64,000 bases of DNA. Origin: Bifidobacterium merycicum DSM 6492. Lineage in GTDB: Bacteria; Actinomycetota; Actinomycetes; Actinomycetales; Bifidobacteriaceae. The notes under the pieces are model-generated. The model did not search any database. It was not told the DNA's origin and saw nothing but the letters and a program-made list of their open reading frames with translations. This document shows positions 1 to 8,419 of the stretch, in pieces. A program made the translations under genes and the position numbers. Each line of letters begins with the position of its first letter. The first letter of the stretch is position 1. Where the stretch lies: assembly GCF_900129045.1 (NCBI RefSeq), contig NZ_FQTX01000004.1, positions 1-64,000 of the forward strand. Direction: 5' to 3'.

Positions 1-357
1 GACACCGTGACCGTGACCGTGGCGGGCGCCGCGGCCCAGCCGATGACGGTGTGGTACAGGCCGTCGTCCGTGTGGAAGAGCGCGAGGGTGTACTACAAGG
101 TCGCCACGTACCCGGCCACGTCGGGCAACGCGTCCATGACGGAGGTGTGCGGCGGCTGGTACCGGTTCACGATCCCGGACACGAAGGGCAAGGCCGTGAA
201 GGCCTCGTTCACGAACGGCACGTCCTGGGACGGCAACGGCAAGGCCGCGGACGGCACGCTGCGCGGGTACTGGGCGTCCGGCTCGAGCATGGCCGTTGCC
301 AGCGGCCAGGTCATCTCAGGAGTCATGCCTGGCTGCGCGGTAACCACCAAGCAGTAG
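1..357 (+). CDS. C-terminal starch-binding module of a secreted amylase/pullulanase-like enzyme (5' truncated)
   Basis: The reading frame is open from the first base of the window and stops at 355-357, so only the last 118 residues of a longer protein are present. The visible part contains a beta-sandwich carbohydrate-binding module of the CBM25/CBM26 type: aromatic pairs (VWYR, GGWYRFTIP), then a loop SFTNGTSWDGNG, typical of starch-binding modules. The tail ends GCAVTTKQ, with no sortase motif or membrane segment, so this terminus suggests release rather than wall anchoring. Such modules in bifidobacteria sit at the C-terminus of extracellular GH13 amylases or amylopullulanases, but the catalytic domain lies outside the window, so the enzyme class is inference. 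Base composition is typical of the neighbourhood. Confidence 0.75.
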   Translation, partial: DTVTVTVAGAAAQPMTVWYRPSSVWKSARVYYKVATYPATSGNASMTEVCGGWYRFTIPDTKGKAVKASFTNGTSWDGNGKAADGTLRGYWASGSSMAVASGQVISGVMPGCAVTTKQ

Positions 358-368
358 CCGATGTGTGC

Positions 369-418
369 GTATAGGGGGCTTGTACTCGTTCCATGGGACT
401 GGTGCAAGCCCCCTATGC
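369..418. terminator. Hairpin terminator after the starch-binding protein
   Basis: A 12-bp perfect stem (371-382 pairing with 405-416, ATAGGGGGCTTG/CAAGCCCCCTAT) closes a 22-nt loop 13 bases after the stop codon. There is no strong T-run, so termination may be only partly intrinsic. Confidence 0.65.
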
Positions 419-611
419 ATATCATCGGTAATTTCTCGTCGAATTCATGCATTGTGATGAATGCGAGAATGTACTGTGAATTTCACAAGTAGAGAATTTG
501 ATTTATCTACCCATGATGTTGTTAAATGCAGACGGAAAAAGTTGTGTAAAACTGCGCTATGCGGCTGCATAACGTGATGCAAAAAGTTATACGTCAAGGT
601 AAGGAATAATC
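419..611 (+). promoter_or_regulatory. AT-rich upstream region of the 612-1043 gene
   Basis: About 190 bases clearly more AT-rich than the surrounding coding DNA. It contains a palindrome GTGAATTTCAC (477-487) and several A/T runs, ending in a purine-rich AAGGTAAGGAATAATC before the ATG at 612. No open frame of interest is present. It presumably holds the promoter and operator of the downstream gene, but I cannot assign a specific regulator or a confident -10/-35 pair. Confidence 0.4.
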
Positions 612-1043
612 ATGGCATTGCTCCAGGGATTTGAGGAAATCAATATGTCCGTGCCGACCGGAAAGTCGATTATGACGGTTACCGATTCCGTCGTCCGCTT
701 CAATAAAGCCACCGCCGCCGATCTGGGCTACCCGGCATACGTCAAGATTCTCATCAACGACAAGACCAGGCAGATCGCGCTGCAAGTCTGCACCGCGAAG
801 AACGGCAACGCCGTGAAGTTCAGCAAGCCGGAAGGTAAGCAGACCACCTCTGTGAACATCAAGGATGCCGTGGTGCTTGATGCACTGCACAAGTATTTCA
901 CGCTGCCGGAAGCCCCCGAAGGTGAGGTCGCCTACCAGTCCGTGCCCGGTGTCGTGTATGTCGAGGAGAAGACCATCATCTTCAATGCGGATGCGGCGAC
1001 GTCCGGCACCATGAAGAAGCGCGGTCGCAAGAAGAACGCTTGA
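612..1043 (+). CDS. Small basic protein of unknown function with KKRGRKK tail
   Basis: A 143-residue soluble protein that I do not recognise. The ATG at 612 follows an AAGGTAAGGA Shine-Dalgarno-like stretch and is the first possible start. There is no signal peptide or membrane segment. The body is mixed alpha/beta with several Lys residues, and the protein ends in MKKRGRKKNA, an AT-hook-like (RGR flanked by lysines) nucleic-acid-binding tail. It stands alone between two hairpins (369-418 and 1063-1102), so it is probably monocistronic. The AT-rich upstream region contrasts with the GC-rich flanks. A DNA- or RNA-binding role is inference from the tail only, and annotation as a hypothetical protein is safest. 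Confidence 0.7.
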   Translation: MALLQGFEEINMSVPTGKSIMTVTDSVVRFNKATAADLGYPAYVKILINDKTRQIALQVCTAKNGNAVKFSKPEGKQTTSVNIKDAVVLDALHKYFTLPEAPEGEVAYQSVPGVVYVEEKTIIFNADAATSGTMKKRGRKKNA

Positions 1044-1062
1044 GTGTTCGTTCTATGAACAG

Positions 1063-1102
1063 GCAATGCCCCCCCGAACTGTTATAGTTCGGGGGGCATT
1101 GC
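1063..1102. terminator. Strong hairpin with GC-rich stem
   Basis: GCAATGCC... pairs with ...GGGGCATTGC across a 5-nt loop (1081-1085). One side has seven C and the other six G, leaving one bulged base. It lies 20 bases after the stop at 1043 and before the BY-kinase gene. No T-run follows. Confidence 0.65.
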
Positions 1103-1142
1103 TATGCTCGTTTGCAGAAGAAGACGCCACTAAGGGGGAAGA

Positions 1143-2624
1143 GTGAGTTCTGAAGAGATGACGGAAGGCCAGCCTTCCTCCTCTGATAATCAAATGAGAA
1201 AAGTGTACACCTTTGCGGATTTGCTGGCGACCATCCGGAAACATCTCATAGCGGCTCTTGTCGCGTGTGCGGTAGTAATCGCCTGCGTGGGTGCCTATGT
1301 TTTCCTGGCGCCTCCTGAGTACACTTCGACGGCGCAGGTCATCGCCACGTTCAACGCAGCACAGGAGAACGGTGAATCGACCGATATCTCTCAGCAGAAT
1401 ACCGGTGGTACGTATATCTCGAGCCAGATCAAGTCCTATCCGACGCTGACGACGACCGAGAAGGTGCTAAGTCCGGTTATCAGCAAGTTGGGATTGAACG
1501 AGTCCGTTTCGGAGTTGGCAAAGCAGCTGGTCGTCACTAATCCAAGCAATACGGCATTCGTCAATATTTCGGCAAAGAGTGGAGACGCCCAGAGATCCGC
1601 TGACATCGCCAATGCGGTCGCCGAATCACTGCGAACCGTCGTGCAACAGGATCTGTACGGCGGAAGCAAAGGGCAGTCGCCCATCAAGCTCACCGTTGTG
1701 CAGAAGGCCACGGTTCCGCAAAGCCCAAGTTCCCCGAAGAAAGGACTGTACTTCGCCATCGGCGTGGTACTCGGCATCATCGTTGGCGTATTCGCCGCGG
1801 TACTGAAGGAACTGCTGAGCACCAAGGTCGAGGAGACCTCCGACGTGCGTGGCATCGTCAAGGCATCGGCCCTCGGTTCCGTGCCGAAGAACGAAGTCCT
1901 GTCGGGAACCAGACCGATTATCATCACCGAGCCAAACGGCCCGGTGGCCGAAGAGTATCGCCGTATTCGCGCGAACATCAAATTCCTGCAGGCCGATAAG
2001 GTCCCCGATCGCGGCCAGCTGCTGGTGATCTCCTCCACTTCGCCCAGCGAAGGCAAGACCACCACGGTCATCAACGTCGCGGCGGTGCTGGCCGAGAATG
2101 GTGCGAAGGTGTTGCTCGTCGATGCTGATCTTCGGCATCCTTCCGTGGCCCATCATCTGGGCATCGAAGGCAGTGTGGGGTTGGCGCATGTGTTGTCCGG
2201 CCAGATGTCGCCGGTCGATGTGGTGCAGAGCTATTGGAAGCCGAACCTGCATATCCTGCCCGCGGGCAAACGCCCAGCCAACGCCAGTCTGCTGCTGAAC
2301 TCCGACATGATGAAAATGCTGATTGAGCAGGCGCTCATGCAATACGATTACGTGCTTATCGATACCGCGCCGCTTGCGGTTTCCAATGATGGCATCGTAT
2401 TCGGCAGCTGGGCCAAGGGCGTGGTGCTTGTCGCTGCGAACGGTATTTGCCGGAAGAAGGATCTTGAGGAGTCAATGGACGCGTTGCGCACGGCCAAGGT
2501 ACCTGTGCTGGGATTTGTGTTCAACTTCGCCAACCCGAAGAAGGAACACAAGAACGCGTACTACTACTATTACGAGGACGGTGCGAGACGCAGTACCCCT
2601 CGAAGGAACGGACGAAAGCACTGA
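1143..2624 (+). CDS. Fused Wzz-type chain-length regulator and BY-type tyrosine kinase
   Basis: This 493-residue membrane protein should set polymer length and autophosphorylate in capsular/exopolysaccharide assembly. The N-terminal part (residues about 20-230) is a Wzz domain: cytoplasmic tail, first membrane helix at about 32-55 (LIAALVACAVVIACVGAYVF), extracellular coiled region, second helix at about 200-222 (GLYFAIGVVLGIIVGVFAAV). The C-terminal half is a ParA-like kinase with Walker A SPSEGKTTT, Walker A' VLLVDADLR and Walker B VLIDTAP. The tail carries a tyrosine cluster (AYYYYYEDG) followed by basic residues, as in BY-kinases. The GTG at 1143 has AGGGGGAAGA just upstream. No glycosyltransferase genes flank it, so it is separated from any polysaccharide cluster in this window. 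Confidence 0.88.
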   Translation: MSSEEMTEGQPSSSDNQMRKVYTFADLLATIRKHLIAALVACAVVIACVGAYVFLAPPEYTSTAQVIATFNAAQENGESTDISQQNTGGTYISSQIKSYPTLTTTEKVLSPVISKLGLNESVSELAKQLVVTNPSNTAFVNISAKSGDAQRSADIANAVAESLRTVVQQDLYGGSKGQSPIKLTVVQKATVPQSPSSPKKGLYFAIGVVLGIIVGVFAAVLKELLSTKVEETSDVRGIVKASALGSVPKNEVLSGTRPIIITEPNGPVAEEYRRIRANIKFLQADKVPDRGQLLVISSTSPSEGKTTTVINVAAVLAENGAKVLLVDADLRHPSVAHHLGIEGSVGLAHVLSGQMSPVDVVQSYWKPNLHILPAGKRPANASLLLNSDMMKMLIEQALMQYDYVLIDTAPLAVSNDGIVFGSWAKGVVLVAANGICRKKDLEESMDALRTAKVPVLGFVFNFANPKKEHKNAYYYYYEDGARRSTPRRNGRKH

Positions 2625-2639
2625 TTCCGCTACAGGCAT

Positions 2640-2671
2640 AAGACGACGCCCGCCCGCGCGAGCGTCGTCTT
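2640..2671. terminator. Hairpin terminator after the BY-kinase gene
   Basis: Perfect 10-bp arms AAGACGACGC (2640-2649) and GCGTCGTCTT (2662-2671) around a 12-nt loop, 16 bases after the stop. The following 143 bases (2672-2814) show no gene and presumably carry the next promoter. Confidence 0.75.
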
Positions 2672-2814
2672 CGCATTACAAGGGGCTTTTCGGGCAATCG
2701 CCGGGACCCGTATGTTTCGATATGTGAAGAGAATGCCGTGAGGTGGGAAAAGGGCGTGGTCTTCAAGTAGACTGTTCCACGCTATATGCCATGAGGTGTG
2801 ATTGAGAAGAGGGT

Positions 2815-4377
2815 GTGAAGCGATATATGGACGAGCAGAAATTCACGGGCGATTCCTCGAATCTCAGTTTTCCGGCGGCGCAGGGGCGTGAAGCGTCCGC
2901 CGATGCTCCCGGCGAGCGCAAGTCTTCCCCCATTTTCCCCGGCGATATCGTCGATGGTTCCTGGGATTTCGAGCCGCTTACCTTCCCGGATTTCGCGGCG
3001 GAAGCGGAGAAAGGACCTCGTCATGCCGCTCCGAAGCGCAATATTCTGAGCGTGATTGGCGGGGACGCCTCGGATTCGTCGGAGACGGGCGAATCGGCGG
3101 CACAGCAGGGCGCAACGGGGGAGTCCGCTTCGCAGGAAAGCCCCACCGTGTTCCTGCCGGAAGGGGCATCTTCGGAAGGGGCGCATCCCCTCGATCACAT
3201 GTCTGCGGCACCGGTGGCCGTGGATCAGCCATCGACTCGGACGGAAACCGCTGGCGGCGAACAGACCGTTACCTTGCCGCCGGTGAGCGGTAATGCCGAG
3301 AACCCGTTGGACTTGGATGAGTTGGCGGATTCCGATTCGGACTCACGACGTTCCGCTTCCGGCAAACGCGCCGGTACTGCCGGAAAGAAGAGAATCATCA
3401 TCATTGCCGTGGTTTTGGCGGTTGTGCTGGTGGCGGGTATCGGCGGCTTCATGCTATGGAAAGGCAGCCAGTCCGGAAAGCGTGACGATGCCGTGGCAGC
3501 CTGCTCCAGGGCCGCCGAACAATACAATAAGGCGAGGAAGGCGTTGGATGCCGCGTTGAAGGATGCCAAGAGCGCCCAGACGATCACCTCGGCGCAGGTC
3601 ACGGATGCCGCGACCGTGCAGCAGCTGAAGCAGCAGGTGGACAACGCCGGGCGGTTCGGTGAAGCGCAAAGCTGTGCCACAAGCCGTTCACTGACCGATC
3701 TGAAGAACGGTGCCAAATTCATGCAGACGAAGTCCGACGATATGAGTAGGAGCGCCGCGGCAATCCGCAAGGCGGCTTCCGCGGTGAACGTCAGCAAGAC
3801 CGCCAAGGACTTCGATTCGCTCAAGGATGCGGTCGCCACGGCGCAGGACCTGCTGGATAGCAGCAACGGGAACGTGGGCGACGAATCCGTGCGTGACGCG
3901 CTGCAGCAGGCCATCGATGCCGCGAACACGCTGATTGACGGGAACAGTGCGGATGACAAGGCCATTACGAACGCGCTTTCCGTGCTTGAATCCGCAAGCG
4001 GCAAGGTGCAGGATGCGATGAACGCCGCTTCGTCGAATACGGGTGATGATTCCGGCGCATCCGATACGAACGGCATCTATAATTCGACGAACGGCTACTC
4101 GAATGGTTATCCGTACGGTTATCAGAATACGAACCAGTATGGCGGCACGCAGGCGACGCCCAACAGCGACTCGAATGCCGATAACCAGCAGCAGGACAAC
4201 AGCGATGCGAACGCATCCGGCTCCAACGGCGGTTCCGCGAATCAACAGCCGTCGAATCAGCCGTCATCCGGCGGTTCCACGGGCACCGGCGACAGCGGTT
4301 CCACAGGTAACGGCGGAAGCAATGGAACCGGTGCAGGGGCTTCCTCCAGTAACCAGCAGCAGAACAACGGCCAATAA
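2815..4377 (+). CDS. Single-pass membrane protein with extracellular helical domain and Asn/Gln/Ser/Gly-rich tail
   Basis: A 520-residue protein of unknown function. Residues 1-190 are polar and Ser/Ala/Glu-rich and probably cytoplasmic. A basic stop-transfer-like stretch (GKRAGTAGKKR) precedes one membrane helix at about 195-215 (IIIIAVVLAVVLVAGIGGFML). Residues 220-400 are Ala/Lys/Asp-rich helices reminiscent of surface-protein spacer repeats. The last 120 residues are low-complexity Asn, Gln, Ser, Gly and Tyr. No enzymatic motif or sortase signal is visible. The start is uncertain: GTG at 2815 or ATG at 2827 are both possible. It sits alone between terminators. A cell-envelope role is likely from topology; anything more specific would be guesswork. 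Confidence 0.75.
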   Translation: MKRYMDEQKFTGDSSNLSFPAAQGREASADAPGERKSSPIFPGDIVDGSWDFEPLTFPDFAAEAEKGPRHAAPKRNILSVIGGDASDSSETGESAAQQGATGESASQESPTVFLPEGASSEGAHPLDHMSAAPVAVDQPSTRTETAGGEQTVTLPPVSGNAENPLDLDELADSDSDSRRSASGKRAGTAGKKRIIIIAVVLAVVLVAGIGGFMLWKGSQSGKRDDAVAACSRAAEQYNKARKALDAALKDAKSAQTITSAQVTDAATVQQLKQQVDNAGRFGEAQSCATSRSLTDLKNGAKFMQTKSDDMSRSAAAIRKAASAVNVSKTAKDFDSLKDAVATAQDLLDSSNGNVGDESVRDALQQAIDAANTLIDGNSADDKAITNALSVLESASGKVQDAMNAASSNTGDDSGASDTNGIYNSTNGYSNGYPYGYQNTNQYGGTQATPNSDSNADNQQQDNSDANASGSNGGSANQQPSNQPSSGGSTGTGDSGSTGNGGSNGTGAGASSSNQQQNNGQ

Positions 4378-4513
4378 CGGTCTGAACGGTCCGAACGGTC
4401 CGAACGGGGCGCATGATGGCGTGCCGGCGCATCCGGTCGAGCGGCCATCCTGCGGCTATCCGCGGCCATTCCGGTGAGCCCTTCGCCCCGAAGTCTTCCA
4501 ACGCAAGCGCCCC

Positions 4514-4543
4514 GCCTCGTATCCATGTGATCGGATACGAGGC
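4514..4543. terminator. Bidirectional hairpin between convergent genes
   Basis: Perfect 11-bp arms GCCTCGTATCC (4514-4524) and GGATACGAGGC (4533-4543) with an 8-nt loop, placed between the convergent ends of the membrane protein (4377) and the acyl-CoA ligase (4579). Confidence 0.75.
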
Positions 4544-4578
4544 AGGGCACCTTGTTATGCGCTGACGCTAAGCCAGCT

Positions 4579-6414
4579 TCAGCGCTTGCCGCCGTACAGA
4601 TCGCGGTCGATCACGTCGGCGAACACGCGGTTCACCGCCGGGCGTACGATCTTCAGACTCGGCGTCAGGCACTTGTTCTCCTGCGTGAACTGCGTATCAA
4701 GCACCACGAACTTGCGCACCGATTCGGCGCGGGAAACCGTGGCGTTCGCCTTGTCTACATACGCTTGGATCTCATCATGCACGGCCGCGTTCAACGCCAG
4801 GCGGTCCAACGGCGTATCCGCGGAGAGATCATGCTTCGGCAGCCACTGCGCCAACGCCTCGGGGTCGAGTGTGATCAGAGCGCCGATGAACGGACGCTGA
4901 TCACCCACCACCACGGCATGCTCCACGATCGGGCACTTGGAGATCTCCTCCTCCAGTGGAATGGGGGAGACGTTCTTGCCGCCCGCGGTGATGATGATGT
5001 CCTTCTTGCGACCGGTGATGCTGATGCGGCCGGCATCGTCGATATTCGCCAGATCGCCGGTGCGCAGCCAGCCGTCCTCGGTGAACACCTCGGCGGTCTT
5101 CTCCGGCAGATTGTGATACCCGCGGAACACGTTCGGCCCCTTGACCTGCAGCTCGCCGTCCTCGGCGATACGCACCGAGGAACCCGGTGCTGGCTGGCCG
5201 ACCGTGCCGATCGCATTGTCGTTGACGCGGGTTGCTGCGAACGGCGCGGCGGTTTCCGTCATGCCGTAGCCCTGGATCATCGGCAGTCCGATGCCTGTGT
5301 AGAAGTGCGCCAGGTCGAGGGAGAGAGGAGCGCCGCCGCAAGCCACATAGCGGATGTTCGGGCCCAGTGCGCTACGCACGGTGCGGTATACGAGCGCCTC
5401 GTACTTGGCATGTTCGGCGATCTCGCCAATGGTGTGCGATTCGCCGGCCTGCTCCTTGCGGCTCCATACGCGCGCCGCCTCGGCGGCTTTGAGGAACAGG
5501 CGCCCCTTGAAGCCCATGCCGGCCTTATGCGAGGCGGCGTTGTACACCTTCTCGAACACGCGTGGAACGCCCAGCAGGTAGGTCGGGCCGAAGCTGCGCA
5601 GATCGGGCAGCAGCGTCTTCGTGTCCGGCAGGTAGCCGACCACGCCGTCATCGGAGGCGATGGAAGCGTACTGAATAAAACGGGCGAAGCAGTGGGCGAG
5701 CGGCAGGAACAGCAGCAGGCGCGGATGATCGTCGAGGACTATCTCGTGCAATGCTTCGCTTGCGGAAATCGTGATGCTGACGAAGTTGCGGTGCGTGAGC
5801 TCAACGCCTTTTGGCAGGCCGGTGGAGCCGGAGGTGTACACGATGGTCGCCAGATCGTCTACATGCACCGAGGCGACACGTTCGGCAAGCTCCTCGTCGG
5901 ACACCGCCACGCCAAGTCCTTCCAATGCGCCCAAGGCGTTGCCGTCGATCATGAGGATCTGACGCAGGCTCGGGCAGTTGTCCTTGACGGAATCGAGGCG
6001 GTCATAACGTTCGCGGTTGTCGGCGATGGCAAGTTTGACCGCGGAATCGTTCATGATGCGCTGGGCCTGGGGGGCGGAATCGGTGTCGTAGATCGGCACG
6101 TTCACCGCGCCGACGGCGGCCAGTGCGAAATCGAGGATGCCCCATTCGAGGCGGGTGGAGGAGAACAGCGTCACCGCGTCGCCTTTGGCGATGCCCAGCG
6201 CGATCAGGCCTTTCGCGGCGGAGACGACGGATGCATGGAATTCGCCGGCGGTGATGTCCTGCCAGCGGCCGGGACCGAGCTTCTTCGCCGCGATCACCGT
6301 GTCCGTGCCGGTGCGTTCGATACGCCGGGTGAGGAGGGAGTAGATGGTCTGATTGTCGTCCAATTCGATGGAGACGCCGGGGGTGGTGTATTCGGAGAGC
6401 ATAGATAGCCGCAC
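4579..6414 (-). CDS. Long-chain fatty acid-CoA ligase / AMP-forming acyl synthetase
   Basis: A member of the ANL superfamily that activates a carboxylic acid (probably a long-chain fatty acid) with ATP to an acyl-adenylate and then a CoA thioester. The 611 residues match the FadD15-like size class. Motifs visible: the AMP-binding P-loop YTSGSTGLPKGV, the A5 region GYGMTETAAP, the A7 region WLRTGDLANID, and the A8 hinge GRKKDIIITAGGKNVSP. The start could be the ATG at 6414 or the internal ATG at 6402 (MLSEYTTPG), which begins the conserved part. It is monocistronic and divergent from pdxS. Bifidobacteria do not degrade fatty acids by a full beta-oxidation route, so a role in recycling exogenous fatty acids into lipids is inference. 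Confidence 0.9.
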   Translation of the reverse strand: MRLSMLSEYTTPGVSIELDDNQTIYSLLTRRIERTGTDTVIAAKKLGPGRWQDITAGEFHASVVSAAKGLIALGIAKGDAVTLFSSTRLEWGILDFALAAVGAVNVPIYDTDSAPQAQRIMNDSAVKLAIADNRERYDRLDSVKDNCPSLRQILMIDGNALGALEGLGVAVSDEELAERVASVHVDDLATIVYTSGSTGLPKGVELTHRNFVSITISASEALHEIVLDDHPRLLLFLPLAHCFARFIQYASIASDDGVVGYLPDTKTLLPDLRSFGPTYLLGVPRVFEKVYNAASHKAGMGFKGRLFLKAAEAARVWSRKEQAGESHTIGEIAEHAKYEALVYRTVRSALGPNIRYVACGGAPLSLDLAHFYTGIGLPMIQGYGMTETAAPFAATRVNDNAIGTVGQPAPGSSVRIAEDGELQVKGPNVFRGYHNLPEKTAEVFTEDGWLRTGDLANIDDAGRISITGRKKDIIITAGGKNVSPIPLEEEISKCPIVEHAVVVGDQRPFIGALITLDPEALAQWLPKHDLSADTPLDRLALNAAVHDEIQAYVDKANATVSRAESVRKFVVLDTQFTQENKCLTPSLKIVRPAVNRVFADVIDRDLYGGKR

Positions 6415-6557
6415 TTTCTTTGTGTCATAGGCGATTTTGCCGCACTTCCTTCAAGGTTACGCTCGCGTAGGTTGCGACACGTTGTAGGGCACTCCAAAAA
6501 CCGGCTGTTTCTTTTGTGCGGCGCGGCATGGACCGCGCGTTCCACGACCTTGGCAAT

Positions 6558-6662
6558 GAGGAGGCCCGTATGACTCGGAGAGAGGAAGTACGTAACACAA
6601 CGGTGCCTTTGCGAATTACAATGTGGTCGTGATGCTTGCTAGGGGCGTCGTTTCCCCTAGCA
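6558..6662 (+). promoter_or_regulatory. Upstream region of pdxS: possible leader ORF, -10 element and hairpin
   Basis: Within the 288-bp divergent gap there are three overlapping signals. A 20-codon frame (6570-6632) follows a strong GAGGAGG ribosome site. A good -10 hexamer TACAAT lies at 6617-6622. A 9-bp hairpin (6637-6645 with 6654-6662, TGCTAGGGG/CCCCTAGCA) follows. If the TACAAT promoter is used, the hairpin is near the 5' end of the pdxS mRNA and the small frame is not transcribed. If transcription starts further upstream, the small frame becomes a leader-peptide candidate. The remainder of 6415-6557 shows nothing identifiable. Confidence 0.4.
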
Positions 6663-6702
6663 TGAGGAAGGAACAGCCATTCAGGAATCGAAGGGAACGA
6701 TT

Positions 6703-7578
6703 GTGGCCGAAAACCGAACCGAACTGAACAAGAATCTTGCCCAGATGCTCAAGGGCGGCGTGATCATGGACGTCACCACCCCCGAGCAGGCGCATATCGC
6801 CGAAGACGCCGGTGCCTGTGCGGTCATGGCTCTGGAACGCATCCCCGCCGACATTCGCGCGGCCGGTGGCGTGAGCCGTATGAGCGATCCCGCGATGATC
6901 CGCGGCATCCAGGAAGCCGTGTCCATCCCGGTGATGGCCAAGGTTCGTATCGGCCACATCGCCGAAGCCCGCATCCTGCAGGCTATCGACATCGACTACA
7001 TCGATGAGTCCGAAGTGCTTTCCCCGGCCGATGATGTGTACCACATTGACAAGAACCAGTTCGACGTGCCGTTCGTGTGCGGTGCCAAGAACCTGGGCGA
7101 GGCTTTGCGCCGTATCGCCGAAGGCGCCGCGATGATCCGCACCAAGGGCGAGCCGGGTACCGGCGACGTGATCCAGGCCGTGCGCCACATGCGCACCATG
7201 AACAAGCAGATCCGTGAACTCGTCTCCCTGCGCGACGACGAGGTGTACGAGGCCGCCAAGCAGCTGGCCGTTCCGTACGATCTGGCCAAGTACGTGCACG
7301 ACAACGGACGTCTGCCCGTCGTGAACTTCGCCGCCGGTGGCGTCGCCACCCCGGCCGACGCCGCCCTGATGATGGAACTCGGTGCCGAAGGCGTGTTCGT
7401 CGGCTCCGGCATCTTCAAGTCCGGCGATCCGGCCAAGCGCGCCGCCGCCATCGTCAAGGCCACCGCCAACTGGCAGGACGCCGATCTGCTGGCCGAGCTG
7501 TCCGCCAACCTGGGTGAGGCCATGGTCGGCATCAACGAGGACGAGATCGAAACCATCATGGCCGCACGCGGCGAGTGA
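6703..7578 (+). CDS. pdxS: Pyridoxal 5'-phosphate synthase, synthase subunit PdxS
   Basis: Catalyses PLP formation from ribose 5-phosphate, glyceraldehyde 3-phosphate and ammonia (deoxyxylulose-independent B6 route). The 291-residue TIM barrel shows the expected landmarks: [13 protein letters not shown] near the N-terminus, [13 protein letters not shown] with the pentose-binding Lys/Asp neighbourhood, [12 protein letters not shown] carrying the second catalytic lysine, and [16 protein letters not shown]. The GTG start at 6703 follows an AAGGGAACGA ribosome site; it is the usual start giving MAENRTELN. pdxT follows 83 bases downstream with a small hairpin between, so the two subunits are co-transcribed or closely co-regulated. 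Known partners form a 12+12 complex in which PdxT channels ammonia to PdxS. Confidence 0.97.
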   Translation: MAENRTELNKNLAQMLKGGVIMDVTTPEQAHIAEDAGACAVMALERIPADIRAAGGVSRMSDPAMIRGIQEAVSIPVMAKVRIGHIAEARILQAIDIDYIDESEVLSPADDVYHIDKNQFDVPFVCGAKNLGEALRRIAEGAAMIRTKGEPGTGDVIQAVRHMRTMNKQIRELVSLRDDEVYEAAKQLAVPYDLAKYVHDNGRLPVVNFAAGGVATPADAALMMELGAEGVFVGSGIFKSGDPAKRAAAIVKATANWQDADLLAELSANLGEAMVGINEDEIETIMAARGE

Positions 7579-7608
7579 CGCGTCGTCCACGGCAATTCTC
7601 GCTAGGAC

Positions 7609-7634
7609 GGGCAGCGGAAACGCTGCCCGCTCGT
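7609..7634 (+). terminator. Hairpin between pdxS and pdxT
   Basis: Arms GGGCAGCG and CGCTGCCC (7609-7616, 7621-7628) close a GAAA tetraloop and are followed by GCTCGTTTTACTT. It resembles an intrinsic terminator inside the pdxST unit, so it may attenuate pdxT expression relative to pdxS. Confidence 0.6.
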
Positions 7635-7661
7635 TTTACTTAGCAACATCGGGAGCGACTT

Positions 7662-8282
7662 ATGGTTGTAGCTGTTGAATACATTTCCAAGGAACAATCC
7701 GAAAACGTGGAGTCCGTCAAGCATGGCGTGACCGGCATCCTCGCGGTGCAGGGCGCCTTCGCCGAGCATGCGGCCATGCTCGACAAGCTGGGTGCACCGT
7801 GGAAGCTGCTGCGAGCGGCCGAGGATTTCGACGAATCCGTCGATCGTGTGATCCTGCCCGGCGGTGAAAGCACCACGCAGGGCAAACTGCTGCGCTCCAC
7901 CGGCCTGTTCGACCCCATCGCGAAGCATATCGCCGAAGGCAAGCCGGTGTTCGGCACCTGCGCCGGCATGATTCTGCTGGCGAAGAAGCTTGATAACGAC
8001 AGCAACGTCTACTTCGGCGCGCTTGACGCCGTGGTGCGTCGCAACGCGTACGGTCGCCAGCTGGGATCGTTCGCTGCCAACGCCGATTTCGGCGACGTCA
8101 AGGATTTCCCGCTGGTGTTCATCCGCGGACCGTTCGTGGTGTCCGTCGGGCCGGACGCCACCGTCGAAACCGAAGTCGACGGCAATGTGGTCGGCTTGCG
8201 CCAAGGCAAGATCCTCGCCACGGCGTTCCATCCGGAGCTCACCGAGGACACCCGCATCCACGAGCTGTTCCTCAGCTTATGA
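7662..8282 (+). CDS. pdxT: Pyridoxal 5'-phosphate synthase, glutaminase subunit PdxT
   Basis: Class I glutamine amidotransferase that hydrolyses glutamine and passes ammonia to PdxS. The triad is intact: nucleophile Cys100 in FGTCAGM, and His190/Glu192 in AFHPE. The N-terminal core GILAVQGAFAEH and the oxyanion region LPGGESTTQGK are typical. The family usually begins at about GILAVQG; here some 24 extra residues precede it. The ATG at 7662 is the annotated start because it follows a GGAGCGACTT-like ribosome site, though an internal GTG start nearer the core (e.g. VTGILAV) cannot be excluded. It follows pdxS and is closed by a strong terminator at 8316. Confidence 0.95.
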   Translation: MVVAVEYISKEQSENVESVKHGVTGILAVQGAFAEHAAMLDKLGAPWKLLRAAEDFDESVDRVILPGGESTTQGKLLRSTGLFDPIAKHIAEGKPVFGTCAGMILLAKKLDNDSNVYFGALDAVVRRNAYGRQLGSFAANADFGDVKDFPLVFIRGPFVVSVGPDATVETEVDGNVVGLRQGKILATAFHPELTEDTRIHELFLSL

Positions 8283-8315
8283 GATGCTTGTGAATCCAAA
8301 AGCGGATTCTTGCTC

Positions 8316-8359
8316 GCAGCGCCCGTCTTCATTACAGTCAGAGACGGGCGCTGCGTTTT
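8316..8359 (+). terminator. Intrinsic terminator after pdxT
   Basis: Perfect 13-bp arms GCAGCGCCCGTCT (8316-8328) and AGACGGGCGCTGC (8342-8354) followed by GTTTTT. It is a textbook rho-independent terminator 34 bases after the pdxT stop. Confidence 0.9.
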
Positions 8360-8419
8360 TCATGACGATGCGGCTGCCGGCCATCATGGATGGCGCCGTC
8401 ACAACAGAAATAGGTTGAT

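Noticed and set aside
4552..6408. Plus-strand open frame opposite the acyl-CoA ligase
   Set aside because: The minus-strand frame has all ANL motifs; the plus-strand frame has none.
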